DNA from: Rothia nasimurium
GTDB lineage: Bacteria > Actinomycetota > Actinomycetes > Actinomycetales > Micrococcaceae
Assembly: GCF_928392795.1 (NCBI RefSeq)
Contig: NZ_CAKMTJ010000008.1
Span: 94,002 to 158,001 of the forward strand
Length of the DNA stretch: 64,000 bases
Reading direction: 5' to 3'
Shown here in pieces: positions 32,991 through 41,675 of the stretch. The position numbers were made by a program, and so were the translations under genes. The notes beneath the pieces were generated by a model. That model was not told the origin of the DNA, did no database searches, and worked only from the letters and a program-made list of their open reading frames with translations. Positions within the stretch are counted from its first letter, which is position 1, and the number at the start of each line of letters is the position of its first letter.

Positions 32991-35267
32991 TTAGGAAAAG
33001 CGGAGCAGTCGGGTGGAGTTGAGTACCACGAAGACTGAGGAGAAGGCCATGGCTGCTGCTGCAATCATGGGGTTGAGCAGGCCGGCTGCTGCCACCGGAA
33101 TAGCCACCGTGTTATAGGCAAAGGCCCAGAAGAGGTTGCTCTTAATGAGTCGCAAGGTGGCCCGCGAGAGTCGAATGGCTGTCGGCAGTGAGCTTAGGTC
33201 GCTGCGCACAATGGTCATGTCGGCAGCCTCCATAGCCACGTCGGTGCCCGACCCCATGGCCACGCCTACATCGGCCTTGGCCAGGGCGGCTGCGTCATTC
33301 ACACCGTCGCCCACCATGGCGACCCCCACCCCGCCCTCTTGTAGGCGGGTGATGGTGGCCAGCTTATCGGAGGGGCTAACTCCCGCATAAACATTCGCGG
33401 AGTCAATGCCCACCCGGGCAGCTACCGCACGGGCGACGGGTTCGGCGTCCCCGGTCAGTAGAACCGGGGTGAGCCCCAGGGCCTTGAGGTCTGCCAGGGC
33501 TTCGGACGCCCCCGGCTTGGGGGTATCTTGCAGGGCCAGCAGGGCCGCGGGCTGCCCGTTGAGAGCAAGGACGACGGTGGTGCGTCCGGCCTCCTGCCCG
33601 GCCAGTAGGGCGTGGGTTTGGGCTTCGCTCAGCTCGATACCTTCGGCAGCCAAGAAGCTGGCCTGACCCACTAGGGCTGTGATTTCTCGGCTTTCACCCG
33701 AGGAAACCTCTTCCAGTAGGGTGGCTCGCACACCCCCGCCGGGGGCTGACTCAAAGGCGGTGACTTCAGGCAGAGAGGAACCCGCTCCAGCAGCCTGGGC
33801 TGCCTGGGTGATAGCCCGGGCAATGGGGTGCTCAGAGCGGCTCTCAGCTGCCCCTGCCAGGGCCAGCAGACGCCCGGCGTCCTGGGCTTCAAAACCCGCT
33901 AAGGGGGTTACCTCAGCCAGGGTGAAGGCGCCGGTGGTGACGGTGCCGGTCTTATCGAGCACCACGGTGCGCAGGTGCTTGGTGGATTCGAGCACCTGGG
34001 CTGAACGAATCAGAATACCTAGCTGGGAACCGCGCGAGGTGCCTGCCAGCAGGGCCGTAGGGGTGGCCAGACCCAGGGCGCAGGGGCAGGCGATGACCAG
34101 CACCGACACGGCTGCGGTAAAGGCGGCGTTGAGGTCGCCGGTCAGCAACAACCATCCTGCCAGGGTGGCCAGGGCCAGCCCGATGACAATCGGAACGAAA
34201 ACCGCAGATACCCTATCTGCCAGGCGGGCGATAGGAGCCTTCGTCGATTGGGCCTCGGCCACGGTGCGGCTCATCTGGGCCAGCACGGTATCGGCTCCCA
34301 CCCGGGTTGCCCGCACCGTCAGGGATCCGGACGTATTGACGGTCGCCCCGACAACAGCGTCCCCAACTTCCACCTCAACCGGCACAGACTCACCGGTCAG
34401 CAGGGAGGTGTCCACCGCCGAGCGTCCTTCGACAACCTCGCCGTCCACCGCGATTTTCTCGCCGGGGCGCACCAGAAAGTTGTCGCCGGGCAGCAGATCC
34501 TTGACGGGAATCTGCACTTCCCGCCCGCCCTGCAGCACCGTGGCCGATTTAGCCCCCAGATTCAGCAGGGCCCGCAGGGCCTGGGACGACCGCCGGGCGG
34601 TGCGGTGTTCAATAGTGCGGCCAGCCAGCAGGAAGAGGGTAATCATGGCGGCGGCATCGAAGTAGAGCATGTGGTCCATGCCGTGCCCACCGGCGGACGT
34701 CCCGTGGCCGGCATGGGCGGTCATAGCCGGATCGATAAGGAGCTGCCAGAGTGAAAAAGCGTAGGAAGCAATAACACCCAGGGAAATCAGGGTGTCCATG
34801 GTGAAAGAACCGTGCCGAAGATTAGTCCAGGCCGGGCGGTGAAAAGGCAGAGCCGCCCAGGTCGCCACCGGCAGGGTCAGGGCTGCAACCACCCAGCCCC
34901 AATGAGGGAACTGGAAAGCAGCAAACATAGATATCAAAAACACCGGCAGGGTAAAGACCGCTGCCACCCACAGACGCGGAGTGAGCGACCCCTGCTCAGC
35001 CTCATCAACCTGCTCGACGGCGTCCTGCTTCAAACTCGCCGTGTACCCGGCCTTCTCAATCGTCTCAATCAGCTGCTGGTCAGTGACCGAGGCAGGCGCA
35101 ACCACACGGGCGGTTTCCAACGGAAGGTTAACCGAGGGGTCCACTCCAATTTTCTTGAGCTTGCGCTCCACCCGCCCCACGCAGGACGCGCAGGTCATAC
35201 CCCCCACATTCAGATTCACGATGCGGGTGTCACCGGTGAAAACCTCAGCGGTGGATTGGGTTGGCAT
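32991..35267 (-). CDS. copA: Copper-exporting P1B-type ATPase
   Basis: A copper(I) pump of 758 residues. An N-terminal heavy-metal domain has [16 protein letters not shown] (CxxC). The transmembrane metal site is [10 protein letters not shown], the phosphorylated aspartate is in [11 protein letters not shown] is in SEHPIARAI, and the hinge is [18 protein letters not shown] (landmark [10 protein letters not shown]). The histidine-rich [17 protein letters not shown] loop lies between early helices. ATG is used, with AAAGAAGG upstream, in preference to an in-frame GTG 15 bases earlier. Expected to be controlled by CsoR. Confidence 0.95.
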   Translation of the reverse strand: MPTQSTAEVFTGDTRIVNLNVGGMTCASCVGRVERKLKKIGVDPSVNLPLETARVVAPASVTDQQLIETIEKAGYTASLKQDAVEQVDEAEQGSLTPRLWVAAVFTLPVFLISMFAAFQFPHWGWVVAALTLPVATWAALPFHRPAWTNLRHGSFTMDTLISLGVIASYAFSLWQLLIDPAMTAHAGHGTSAGGHGMDHMLYFDAAAMITLFLLAGRTIEHRTARRSSQALRALLNLGAKSATVLQGGREVQIPVKDLLPGDNFLVRPGEKIAVDGEVVEGRSAVDTSLLTGESVPVEVEVGDAVVGATVNTSGSLTVRATRVGADTVLAQMSRTVAEAQSTKAPIARLADRVSAVFVPIVIGLALATLAGWLLLTGDLNAAFTAAVSVLVIACPCALGLATPTALLAGTSRGSQLGILIRSAQVLESTKHLRTVVLDKTGTVTTGAFTLAEVTPLAGFEAQDAGRLLALAGAAESRSEHPIARAITQAAQAAGAGSSLPEVTAFESAPGGGVRATLLEEVSSGESREITALVGQASFLAAEGIELSEAQTHALLAGQEAGRTTVVLALNGQPAALLALQDTPKPGASEALADLKALGLTPVLLTGDAEPVARAVAARVGIDSANVYAGVSPSDKLATITRLQEGGVGVAMVGDGVNDAAALAKADVGVAMGSGTDVAMEAADMTIVRSDLSSLPTAIRLSRATLRLIKSNLFWAFAYNTVAIPVAAAGLLNPMIAAAAMAFSSVFVVLNSTRLLRFS

Positions 35268-35320
35268 GACGCCTTCTTTCACTTAGTTTGTTGTGTTCGG
35301 TGCTTGCAGGGTGCCTATCG

Positions 35321-35655
35321 TGGGCTTTGGAGGGCGGCTTTGCCCAGGGGGCGAGCACCTCTCCCTGTGGGGTGCGGACGCGCGTCTCTGCCAACTAACC
35401 TTCTCGCGGGCTCGCAAGCTCGCGCGCGATTCATGCCAGACCCAGCCAGTTGGCTGCCGACGCGCGCCCGCACCCGCGGGCGACGGAGGGCGGCTAGCGC
35501 CCAGCTGGCTCCGGGGCTGGCGTGAATTGCGACGAGCCCCCAGGCGAGGAGCAAGAGGGTCGCTGGGCAAAGCCGCCCTCCAGAGCCCAAGAAAAATGAG
35601 CCGGCAGAGGGGTACGTCCGCCCCACTGTGGGTAAAGCCGCCCTTCCCAGCCCGC
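35321..35655. repeat. Complex inverted-repeat element in the copA-copZ gap
   Basis: This gap of 380 bases holds no convincing gene. A 27-bp arm at 35321-35347 (contains GAGGGCGGCTTTGCCCAG) pairs with 35563-35589 at 26 of 27 positions. A third relative of the arm (AAAGCCGCCCTTCCCAGCCC) sits at 35635-35654. Smaller palindromes such as CGCGGGCTCGCAAGCTCGCG lie between. It may be an extragenic repeat or structured RNA. Long overlapping frames occur on both strands but have skewed, unnatural composition. Confidence 0.65.
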
Positions 35656-35662
35656 TAGGAGA

Positions 35663-35878
35663 TTAGCCGACGGGGGTGAAGCCGGCTTCTTTGATGGCGG
35701 CTGAGACGGCGGCGGCGTCCAGGTCGCCGGTGTGGTTGATGGTGACGGTGGATTCGCCGCCCTTGACCACATCGACCTCTACGCCGGTGACGTTCTCAAT
35801 CTCTTCGATTTCTTCACGCACGCTCATGGCGCAGTGGTTGCAGGTGAGGCCGGTTGCCTTGACGATGGTTGCTGACAT
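35663..35878 (-). CDS. copZ: Copper chaperone CopZ (heavy-metal-associated domain)
   Basis: A small cytosolic protein of 71 residues made of one HMA ferredoxin-like fold with metal-binding cysteines in TGLTCNHCAMSV. It would pass copper(I) to CopA. AAGGAG lies about 7 bases before the ATG. It follows csoR by 75 bases on the same strand and precedes copA. Confidence 0.92.
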   Translation of the reverse strand: MSATIVKATGLTCNHCAMSVREEIEEIENVTGVEVDVVKGGESTVTINHTGDLDAAAVSAAIKEAGFTPVG

Positions 35879-35953
35879 GGGGTTTCTCCTTCTTCGATAG
35901 GGGGCGCGGACGCCCATACTTGGGTGGCGGGAAGTGGTGGGCTTCTGCCGGGT

Positions 35954-36301
35954 TTAGCTCTTGATCAGGCGGGTAATAGCTGCCATGGCCTCACTGATTT
36001 TGTCGTCGAGCGGGGCGGTGTCGCCTGTGGTTTCTGCCTGGGTGGCAGCTTCGACGACGCAGTGCCGCACGTGATCTTCCAGTAACTGGATAGAGACACT
36101 GTGCAGGGCCTTGTTGATGGCAGAGACTTGGGTGAGGATGTCGATGCAGTAGACGTCCTCATCGACCATGCGCTGGATGCCGCGTACCTGCCCCTCGATG
36201 CGGCGCAGACGCTTGAGGTAGGCGTCCTTGTCGGCGGTGTAGCCGTGCTGGTGCCCCTCGTGCGGGTTGGCCTGGTGGGTTGCGCAGTGTTCTTCGCTCA
36301 T
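35954..36301 (-). CDS. csoR: Copper-sensing repressor CsoR
   Basis: A CsoR/RcnR family repressor of 115 residues with the copper ligands C52 (VYCIDIL), H77 and C81 (LEDHVRHC) all present. It has the family landmarks LKRLRRIEGQVRGIQRMV (landmark RRIEGQVRG) and INKALHSVSIQLLEDH. Copper binding releases it from DNA. The N terminus has an extra histidine-rich tail (HQANPHEGHQHG). Its own start lies 11 bases from a CsoR-type palindrome, so autoregulation with copZ and copA is likely. Confidence 0.93.
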   Translation of the reverse strand: MSEEHCATHQANPHEGHQHGYTADKDAYLKRLRRIEGQVRGIQRMVDEDVYCIDILTQVSAINKALHSVSIQLLEDHVRHCVVEAATQAETTGDTAPLDDKISEAMAAITRLIKS

Positions 36302-36312
36302 GCCTTAAGCAT

Positions 36313-36329
36313 ATACCCCCTAGGGGTAT
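36313..36329. promoter_or_regulatory. CsoR-type operator
   Basis: ATACCCCCTAGGGGTAT is a near-perfect palindrome that matches the known CsoR operator style (GC-rich core with TA edges). It lies directly upstream of csoR. Confidence 0.85.
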
Positions 36330-36355
36330 GTTTACAAGAGGGTGGTTTCTTGAAA

Positions 36356-36417
36356 GTAACCGCAATTGCCATAGGTGCGGAAAAAGAACGCGCTAATGAA
36401 AATTTCGATTACCTTCA
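36356..36417. repeat. Extragenic palindrome family C, copy 1
   Basis: The sequence from GTAACCGCAATTG to TTTCGATTACCTTCA resembles 50841-50902 along its length, sharing GAACGCGC and TTTCGATTAC. The arms are less complementary here than in the second copy. It lies in the leader of the GH15 gene. Confidence 0.5.
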
Positions 36418-36458
36418 GCACCGCCGGTCGATACTAAGCGCCCTGTTAGACTGGTTCT

Positions 36459-38564
36459 ATGGCTTCTTTCATCGAGGATTACGCCCTGCTCTCAGATATG
36501 AATACCGGTGCGCTGGTGTCGCGAAGCGGCTCCATCGACTGGTTCTGCGCCCCGCGCTTTGACTCCCGCGCGGTCTTCGCCGCCCTTCTGGGGGAGCGGG
36601 AACACGGACGCTGGCTGCTGGCCCCCCTTGAGTCGGTCAATCCCGCCCCGGTCGAAGAAGTCCGCACCGAACGCTCCTACCGCGAGAACACCTTTATTCT
36701 GCAGACCGTCTGGTTTGTGGGGGAGGCGTCGGTGCGCGTCACCGAGTTCATGCCGCTTTCGGGCGGCACCACGATCGTGCGCAACGTGGAGGGCTTGACC
36801 GGTGATGTCACCATGTACCACGAGCTCGCCCTGCGCTTTGACTACGGCAAGACGGTTCCCTGGGTGACCCGCTACGAGGGGGTGGACGCCACCGGCGCCC
36901 CCGACCCGTCCGCCGACATGCTGGTGGGTATGGCTGGCCCCCATGCCCTGGTCTTCCGGGGTGATTCCCTGCCTGAGGGCGACCCCGAATCTAAGGCCGA
37001 AACCTTCACTGTTTCTGCTGGTCAGAGTTACACTTTCACCTTGTCTTACTTTGCGTCTAACCACAATCCGCCTGCCCCGGTGGACTACCCCACAGCCCTG
37101 ACCTACACCCAGGAGCAGTGGCAGGAGTGGTCCGACCTCTACAGCCCCGCAGACTCCCTGCCAGAGGCCGAAGATGAGGACGCCGCCCCCGCCCACATGC
37201 CCGAGGGCGGGCAGGTGCCCACCGGCGTCCGCGTATCTGAGCAGGCAGAGCAAGCGCCCGCTACTATTTCGGCGGTGCGCGAGGTTGAAGAGCTGGAAGA
37301 AGCTAAGACCTCCTCACTTCTGCTTGAAACCGGCTCCAACACCGCCGCCCCCGAGGTCGACGAAGCCACCTACCATGAGCTAGCCCAAACGGCTGCGAGC
37401 CAGGTTGTTGCCCCCACCGCCGAGGATCACCGCGAAGAGGCCAACGCCCGCTACCGGGAAGCCCGCCTGCGGTCCCTGCTGGTTCTACGTGCCCTGATTT
37501 CCCGTGAAACCGGTGCCCTGGTTGCCTCTGTGACCACCTCCCTGCCCGAGGTGCTTGGGGGTAAACGTAACTACGACTTCCGTTTCACCTGGCTGCGCGA
37601 TGTTGCCATGGCCATGGACGTAACCCTCACCCACGGCCACGAACGCGAAACCGCCCAGCTGCGCAACTGGATTCTGCGTGCCCTGGCCAACAACCCGCGC
37701 CGCATTCACGCGGTCTACGGCCTGGCCGGTGAAAAGGACGACATCGAGCGCCGCCTTGCCCTGCCCGGCTATGAGGGCTCCCAGCCGGTCAGAAGCGGCA
37801 ACGGGTCGGGTGACCAGTTCCAGGGGGACGCCCTGGGGCAGGTGCTCGTCACCTTCGCCAACCTGCGCGAAGCGGGCGTAGCGGAAGACCACCTTTCCTG
37901 GCCCATCCAGAAGGCTCTGCTGAATGCCGCCACCGAACGCATTGGCGACACCGACCGCTCCATGTGGGAAACCTTCGGTGAACCCGCCGTCTACACCCAC
38001 TCCCAGGCCATGCTCTGGGCAGCCTTCGACGCCGGTGTCTCAGCCGTGCGTGACTTCGGGCTCGACGGGGACGCCGCCACCTGGGAACACTGCCGCGACG
38101 CCGTCGCCGACGACATCCTGAGCCGCGGCTTCAATGCCGACCTGGGCTGCTTCGTCTCCACCTACGGTGGCACAGCCGTGGACGCCTCCTTGCTGCAGCT
38201 ACCCCAAATTGGGCTGGTTGACTGGGATGACCCCCGCATGCTGGCCACCGTTCAGCGGATTGAGCAGACCATCGCTCACCCCTCGGGCATGATTTACCGC
38301 TACGACAACTCCGACTCCCAGGACGGCTTTGAGGGGCAGGATAACCCCCACTTCATCTCCTCCCTCTGGTTGGCAGAGCAGTATATTCGCTCGGGTCGGG
38401 AAGAGGACGGCCGCGCCCTGCTCGATACTGTACTGGCCTGCGCCAATGACCTGGGGCTCATGAGTTCCGAGTACGACTTTGACCAGCAGCGCCTGACCGG
38501 CAACTTCCCGCAGGCCCTGGCCCATATTTCCCTTATTCGCGTGGTGGAGGCGCTGGGGTTATAG
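36459..38564 (+). CDS. Glycoside hydrolase family 15 protein (trehalase/glucoamylase-like)
   Basis: A cytosolic GH15 enzyme of 701 residues, since no signal peptide is visible. The N-terminal beta-sandwich begins IEDYALLSDMNTGALVSRSGSIDWFC (landmark SGSIDWFC). The (alpha/alpha)6 barrel has DFRFTWLRD, DRSMWETFG, YTHSQAMLWAAF and the acidic pair region SSEYDFDQQRLTGNFPQAL (landmark GNFPQA). An acidic, Ala/Glu-rich insertion of about 100 residues lies between the domains (about residues 230-330). Close relatives in actinobacteria act on trehalose, while others act on alpha-glucans; the substrate is undecided. Confidence 0.85.
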   Translation: MASFIEDYALLSDMNTGALVSRSGSIDWFCAPRFDSRAVFAALLGEREHGRWLLAPLESVNPAPVEEVRTERSYRENTFILQTVWFVGEASVRVTEFMPLSGGTTIVRNVEGLTGDVTMYHELALRFDYGKTVPWVTRYEGVDATGAPDPSADMLVGMAGPHALVFRGDSLPEGDPESKAETFTVSAGQSYTFTLSYFASNHNPPAPVDYPTALTYTQEQWQEWSDLYSPADSLPEAEDEDAAPAHMPEGGQVPTGVRVSEQAEQAPATISAVREVEELEEAKTSSLLLETGSNTAAPEVDEATYHELAQTAASQVVAPTAEDHREEANARYREARLRSLLVLRALISRETGALVASVTTSLPEVLGGKRNYDFRFTWLRDVAMAMDVTLTHGHERETAQLRNWILRALANNPRRIHAVYGLAGEKDDIERRLALPGYEGSQPVRSGNGSGDQFQGDALGQVLVTFANLREAGVAEDHLSWPIQKALLNAATERIGDTDRSMWETFGEPAVYTHSQAMLWAAFDAGVSAVRDFGLDGDAATWEHCRDAVADDILSRGFNADLGCFVSTYGGTAVDASLLQLPQIGLVDWDDPRMLATVQRIEQTIAHPSGMIYRYDNSDSQDGFEGQDNPHFISSLWLAEQYIRSGREEDGRALLDTVLACANDLGLMSSEYDFDQQRLTGNFPQALAHISLIRVVEALGL

Positions 38565-38591
38565 GCAGGCCCCGCCCACCCCTGGGTAGGT

Positions 38592-38646
38592 ACCATCTAA
38601 ATCAGAAAAACCCACGAACCAGGTGGGTTTTTCTGATTTAGATGGT
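38592..38646. terminator. Bidirectional terminator, hairpin family B copy 2
   Basis: ACCATCTAAATCAGAAAAAC and onward pairs over 24 bases with the downstream arm. It separates the convergent GH15 and LysE genes and shares its core with 22461-22521. Confidence 0.85.
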
Positions 38647-38678
38647 CTTTTCTGGTTATGCACACCGTCCAGGGCGCC

Positions 38679-39398
38679 CTAGAGCAGCTTGTGCGCCGCC
38701 TCCACCAGGATCAGCACACCAAACACCAGGAGCACTGACCCCGCGATGCCGTCGATGACGAGGGTGGCGCGCGGGTGCAGTAGCCACTTCATGGCCAGTG
38801 AGGCCAGCGAAATGATGAGGGTAAACCAGAGCACGTTAATGCCGCCGTGGATGAGGGCTAGTAGGCTTCCCATGATGAAGGGTTGCACGCTGGCGACCAT
38901 AAAGGGCGGCACGCTGGCGATGTAGAAGACCGCGATTTTGGGGTTGAGAATGTTGGCAATGAAGCCGGCGAGAAAATCCTTACCCACCCTGTGTTCGCCA
39001 GCGGGGGTGGGGGCGTCCGCTCCGTTAACTCCGGGTAAGGACGCCGCAGGTGCGGGCAACGAGGCCAGGGCGGCTTGGTCGGTTTTGAGGGCGGTCACCT
39101 GCCCCCAGCGCCTGAGGTTGAGCAGGAATTTGATGCCCAGGTAGATCAGGTAGAGGCCGCCCGCTACGGTAATGAGGTCAAAGATGAGGGGCGCGGCGGC
39201 CATGAGCACGGCCAGGCCGGTGGCGGCGGTGACGCCCCAGATCAGCAGGCCAGCCGTAATACCAAAGACGCAGGCATAGGCGCTTCTTTTGCCCCCGGCT
39301 ACGAAGGATCGTAGCACCAGGGCGGTATCTGTAGCCGGGATAATCGTAATCAGAAAAGCGATGCCGGCGAAACCGATCAGGGCCTGGGTAAGGGTCAT
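38679..39398 (-). CDS. LysE/RhtB-family amino acid exporter
   Basis: A six-helix translocator of 239 residues with hydrophobic segments GFAGIAFLITIIPATDTALVL, a GLLIWGVTAATG segment and a VAGGLYLIYLGIKFLL segment; the landmark is PATDTALVLRS. The central cytoplasmic loop is enlarged (about residues 110-150). It is divergent from a LysR-type gene, the classic exporter-regulator arrangement. The exported compound is unknown. ATG preferred over the in-frame GTG nine bases upstream. Confidence 0.85.
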   Translation of the reverse strand: MTLTQALIGFAGIAFLITIIPATDTALVLRSFVAGGKRSAYACVFGITAGLLIWGVTAATGLAVLMAAAPLIFDLITVAGGLYLIYLGIKFLLNLRRWGQVTALKTDQAALASLPAPAASLPGVNGADAPTPAGEHRVGKDFLAGFIANILNPKIAVFYIASVPPFMVASVQPFIMGSLLALIHGGINVLWFTLIISLASLAMKWLLHPRATLVIDGIAGSVLLVFGVLILVEAAHKLL

Positions 39399-39433
39399 GG
39401 GCACCACTGTAGACTAGGGGCAAACCCGGTTCA

Positions 39434-39476
39434 ATTCCATGAGTTCAAACAGTATTCATGGGATTTATCAATGAAT
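39434..39476. promoter_or_regulatory. LysR-type binding region
   Basis: Two overlapping inverted repeats, TTCCATGA-N13-TCATGGGA and ATTCAT-N11-ATGAAT, fill the 82-base divergent spacer. The ATTCAT-N11-ATGAAT element includes the T-N11-A core expected of LysR proteins. Confidence 0.65.
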
Positions 39477-39480
39477 TGGA

Positions 39481-40440
39481 GTGAGTGTGTACGACTCCCG
39501 CTGCCTCGAAATCTTCTACGAGCTAGCCCAGCAGGGCTCCCTGGCAGCTGCCGCCGATGTACTGGGCTACGACCCCTCAACCGTCTCAAACCACCTGGCC
39601 AAACTCCAGGCTGAGGTGGGGCATCGGCTCTATGAGAAGTCCGGCCGCGGCGTGGTGCTCACCCCGCGCGGCCTGGAACTTGCCGACTATGCCGGGCAGA
39701 TTCTCTCGCTCATGGAGCGCGCCCACAACGCCATGGCCAGCGAAACCAGCCTGGCCCCACGAACCCTCAAGGTGGCGTCCTTCAACTCGGCAGCCCGCTA
39801 CATGGTGCCGCGGGTTTTCGAACTGCTTGAAGAGCGCGCCCCGCACCTGAGCCTGGAGCTCACCCAGTTGGAGCCCCAGCGCTCTATCGCCGAGCTTGCC
39901 CGGCACCAGTTTGACCTGGTCATCGCCGAAGAATACGAAGGACGCCCGGTGCAGCTCCCCGTCACCCTGGTGCGGCGGGAGCTCTGGGAAGACCCCATCG
40001 TGCTGGTGGCCCCGGCGGCTATGGTGCCGCCGCAACCGCTCGATTCTCTTGCCTGGGCTGAGAGCGCCCCCTGGTGTATGGAACCTCCGGGAACGGAGCT
40101 CAGGGCCTGGTCGGACGCCTATCTGGCCGACGCCCATATCGCACCCCGCCCGCGGTTTATCTCAACCGACCTGAGCTGGCAGCTGCACTCGGCCTACGGT
40201 GGTTATGCGGTAGCCCTGCTGCCCCATCTGGTGCTTGACGGCCTCTATCGGTCAGAGGCCCCGGCTCCCAGCGGGGCTGAGCCCTGGCGGCAGGGGGTCC
40301 GCACCGGAAACCTATGGGTGAGCGAGCCGCTGGGCCGCCGCCGGGTTTTTGCGGTGCTTCGGGCAAGTTCGGAGCAGGACGCCGCCGCCCGCCTGCTCAT
40401 CGATATTCTGCGGGAGCTGAACCCGGCGTCCTCAATGTGA
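39481..40440 (+). CDS. LysR-family transcriptional regulator
   Basis: A LysR-type regulator of 319 residues. The N-terminal winged helix-turn-helix covers about residues 5-65 (IFYELAQQGSLAAAADVLGYDPSTVSNHLAKLQ; landmark DPSTVSNHLAKLQ). A periplasmic-binding-like effector domain follows (VASFNSAARYMVPRVF, DLVIAEEYEGRP). It probably activates the divergent LysE exporter gene in response to the exported solute. GTG start; the upstream spacer is short and AT-rich. Confidence 0.88.
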   Translation: MSVYDSRCLEIFYELAQQGSLAAAADVLGYDPSTVSNHLAKLQAEVGHRLYEKSGRGVVLTPRGLELADYAGQILSLMERAHNAMASETSLAPRTLKVASFNSAARYMVPRVFELLEERAPHLSLELTQLEPQRSIAELARHQFDLVIAEEYEGRPVQLPVTLVRRELWEDPIVLVAPAAMVPPQPLDSLAWAESAPWCMEPPGTELRAWSDAYLADAHIAPRPRFISTDLSWQLHSAYGGYAVALLPHLVLDGLYRSEAPAPSGAEPWRQGVRTGNLWVSEPLGRRRVFAVLRASSEQDAAARLLIDILRELNPASSM

Positions 40441-40479
40441 AAATCGGCCGTCATTGCTAACCATGATGGCCATTTTCAC
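40437..40479 (+). terminator. Hairpin overlapping the LysR stop
   Basis: GTGAAAATCGGCCGTCAT pairs with ATGATGGCCATTTTCAC, starting at the stop codon. Three direct copies of ACCATGAT follow within 40 bases. The hairpin lies between convergent genes. Confidence 0.65.
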
Positions 40480-40502
40480 CATGATAGTCACCATGATTTT
40501 CG

Positions 40503-41474
40503 CTATGAAGCTTGAACCTGCCTGCCCCAGCGGGCGGCCTTGGCGGCGCAAATCATGAGCTGAACCTGGTGGAAAATCATGAGCGGCAGAATGAGGGCAC
40601 CCACGGCTCCGCCCCCGAAAATTACCGCTGCCATGGGTAGGCCGGTTGCTAGGGACTTCTTCGAGCCACAGAACTGCACTGCGACCCGGTCGCCGTAGCT
40701 AAAGCCCAGCCTCTTGGCCACAACCCCGCTGAGCCAGAGCAGGAACTCAACCAGGGCAATAGACAGAAGAACCAGGAGCAGAATCTGCCAGGGGCTAATG
40801 CGGGTCCAGATACCCTGCACAATGCCGTCCGAAAAAGCCGCGTAGACCACCATGGCAATGGAGAGACGGTCAACGTGCTTGGTGAGCTTGTTCTTAGCTA
40901 TGTCGCCCACCCAGCGGCGCAGGAGCTGGCCCATCACAAAGGGTAAGAGCAGCTGGAGCGCGATATCACCAAAAACGGAGCCTGAGATGGTGAGTTGATC
41001 GCTCTGCATCAGCAGCATGACCAGCAGGGGAGTGGCTATCACACCCACGATATTCGAGGCACTCGCGCTAACAATTGCCCCTGCCACATTGCCCTTGGCG
41101 ATAGAGGTGAAAGCCACCGAGGACTGCACGGTGGATGGCACCAGGGTCATAAAGAGCAGACCCAGGTAGAGCTCCCGGCCAATAATGCCCTGCACAGGGT
41201 AGAGGGCTAGGCCGATGAGCGGGAAGATGAGGTAGGTAAAGCCCAGAATGGTGCTGTGGAGCCGCCAGTTTTTCAGGCCCTGCAGGGCTTCTTGGGGTGA
41301 GAGTCGGGCACCGTAGAGGAAGAAGAGCAGGCCGATGGCGATTTTGGTGGCGACGCTGAACCCCTCGGCGAAGTCCCCGCGAGCCGGGAAGACGATCGCC
41401 AGGGCAACGGCGAGCAGAATTAGGGTAATCAGCGGGTCGGGGCACCAGGAGCGCAATTTCTGGGGTAGGGCCAT
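40503..41474 (-). CDS. Bile acid:sodium symporter (BASS/SBF-like) family permease
   Basis: A membrane protein of 323 residues with about ten helices. It belongs to the SBF-like DUF4137 group: LFFLYGARLSPQEALQGLKNWRLH (landmark GARLSPQEAL), MTLVPSTVQSSVAFTSIAKGN (landmark PSTVQSSVAFT), SASASNIVG with the discontinuous helix, and FCGSKKSLATGLPMA. This fold moves organic anions with sodium or protons; the substrate is unknown. It is followed closely by a tiny membrane protein gene upstream on the same strand. Confidence 0.85.
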   Translation of the reverse strand: MALPQKLRSWCPDPLITLILLAVALAIVFPARGDFAEGFSVATKIAIGLLFFLYGARLSPQEALQGLKNWRLHSTILGFTYLIFPLIGLALYPVQGIIGRELYLGLLFMTLVPSTVQSSVAFTSIAKGNVAGAIVSASASNIVGVIATPLLVMLLMQSDQLTISGSVFGDIALQLLLPFVMGQLLRRWVGDIAKNKLTKHVDRLSIAMVVYAAFSDGIVQGIWTRISPWQILLLVLLSIALVEFLLWLSGVVAKRLGFSYGDRVAVQFCGSKKSLATGLPMAAVIFGGGAVGALILPLMIFHQVQLMICAAKAARWGRQVQAS

Positions 41475-41484
41475 TTAGCCCATT

Positions 41485-41580
41485 CTACTCTTTGCCTTTT
41501 TCAGCCTCGTACCACTTAGCGCCGCCGCGCGCGGCCAGAACCAGGGCAACAATACCTGCGATAGCGTAGAGAAAACCCAT
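41485..41580 (-). CDS. Small predicted membrane protein, 31 residues
   Basis: A short gene with a good ribosome site (GAAGGTGAG about 5 bases before ATG). The peptide begins MGFLYAIAGIVALVLAA and ends WYEAEKGKE. It has one predicted transmembrane helix (residues 3-17) and a charged cytosolic tail. Its stop lies 11 bases before the BASS-type permease start on the same strand, so it is probably co-transcribed and may be a small partner of the transporter. I do not recognise a family. Confidence 0.6.
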   Translation of the reverse strand: MGFLYAIAGIVALVLAARGGAKWYEAEKGKE

Positions 41581-41610
41581 GGGGCTCACCTTCTTCGTTG
41601 AGGGCTAATA

Positions 41611-41662
41611 AACCCCACCCTAACCCATGCCTGTGATGTGGGCAATAGGTTGGGGTGGGGTT
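41611..41662. terminator. Bidirectional terminator after the M48 protease gene
   Basis: AACCCCACCCTAACC and GGTTGGGGTGGGGTT pair with one mismatch, followed by TTTT. It lies 14 bases beyond the protease stop. Confidence 0.8.
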
Positions 41663-41675
41663 TTCGTGTCGAGGG

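Noticed and set aside
35293..35658. Long open frames on both strands between copA and copZ
   Set aside because: Composition is Arg/Pro/Gly-skewed, the frames mirror the palindromes, and no start with a ribosome site or domain is visible.
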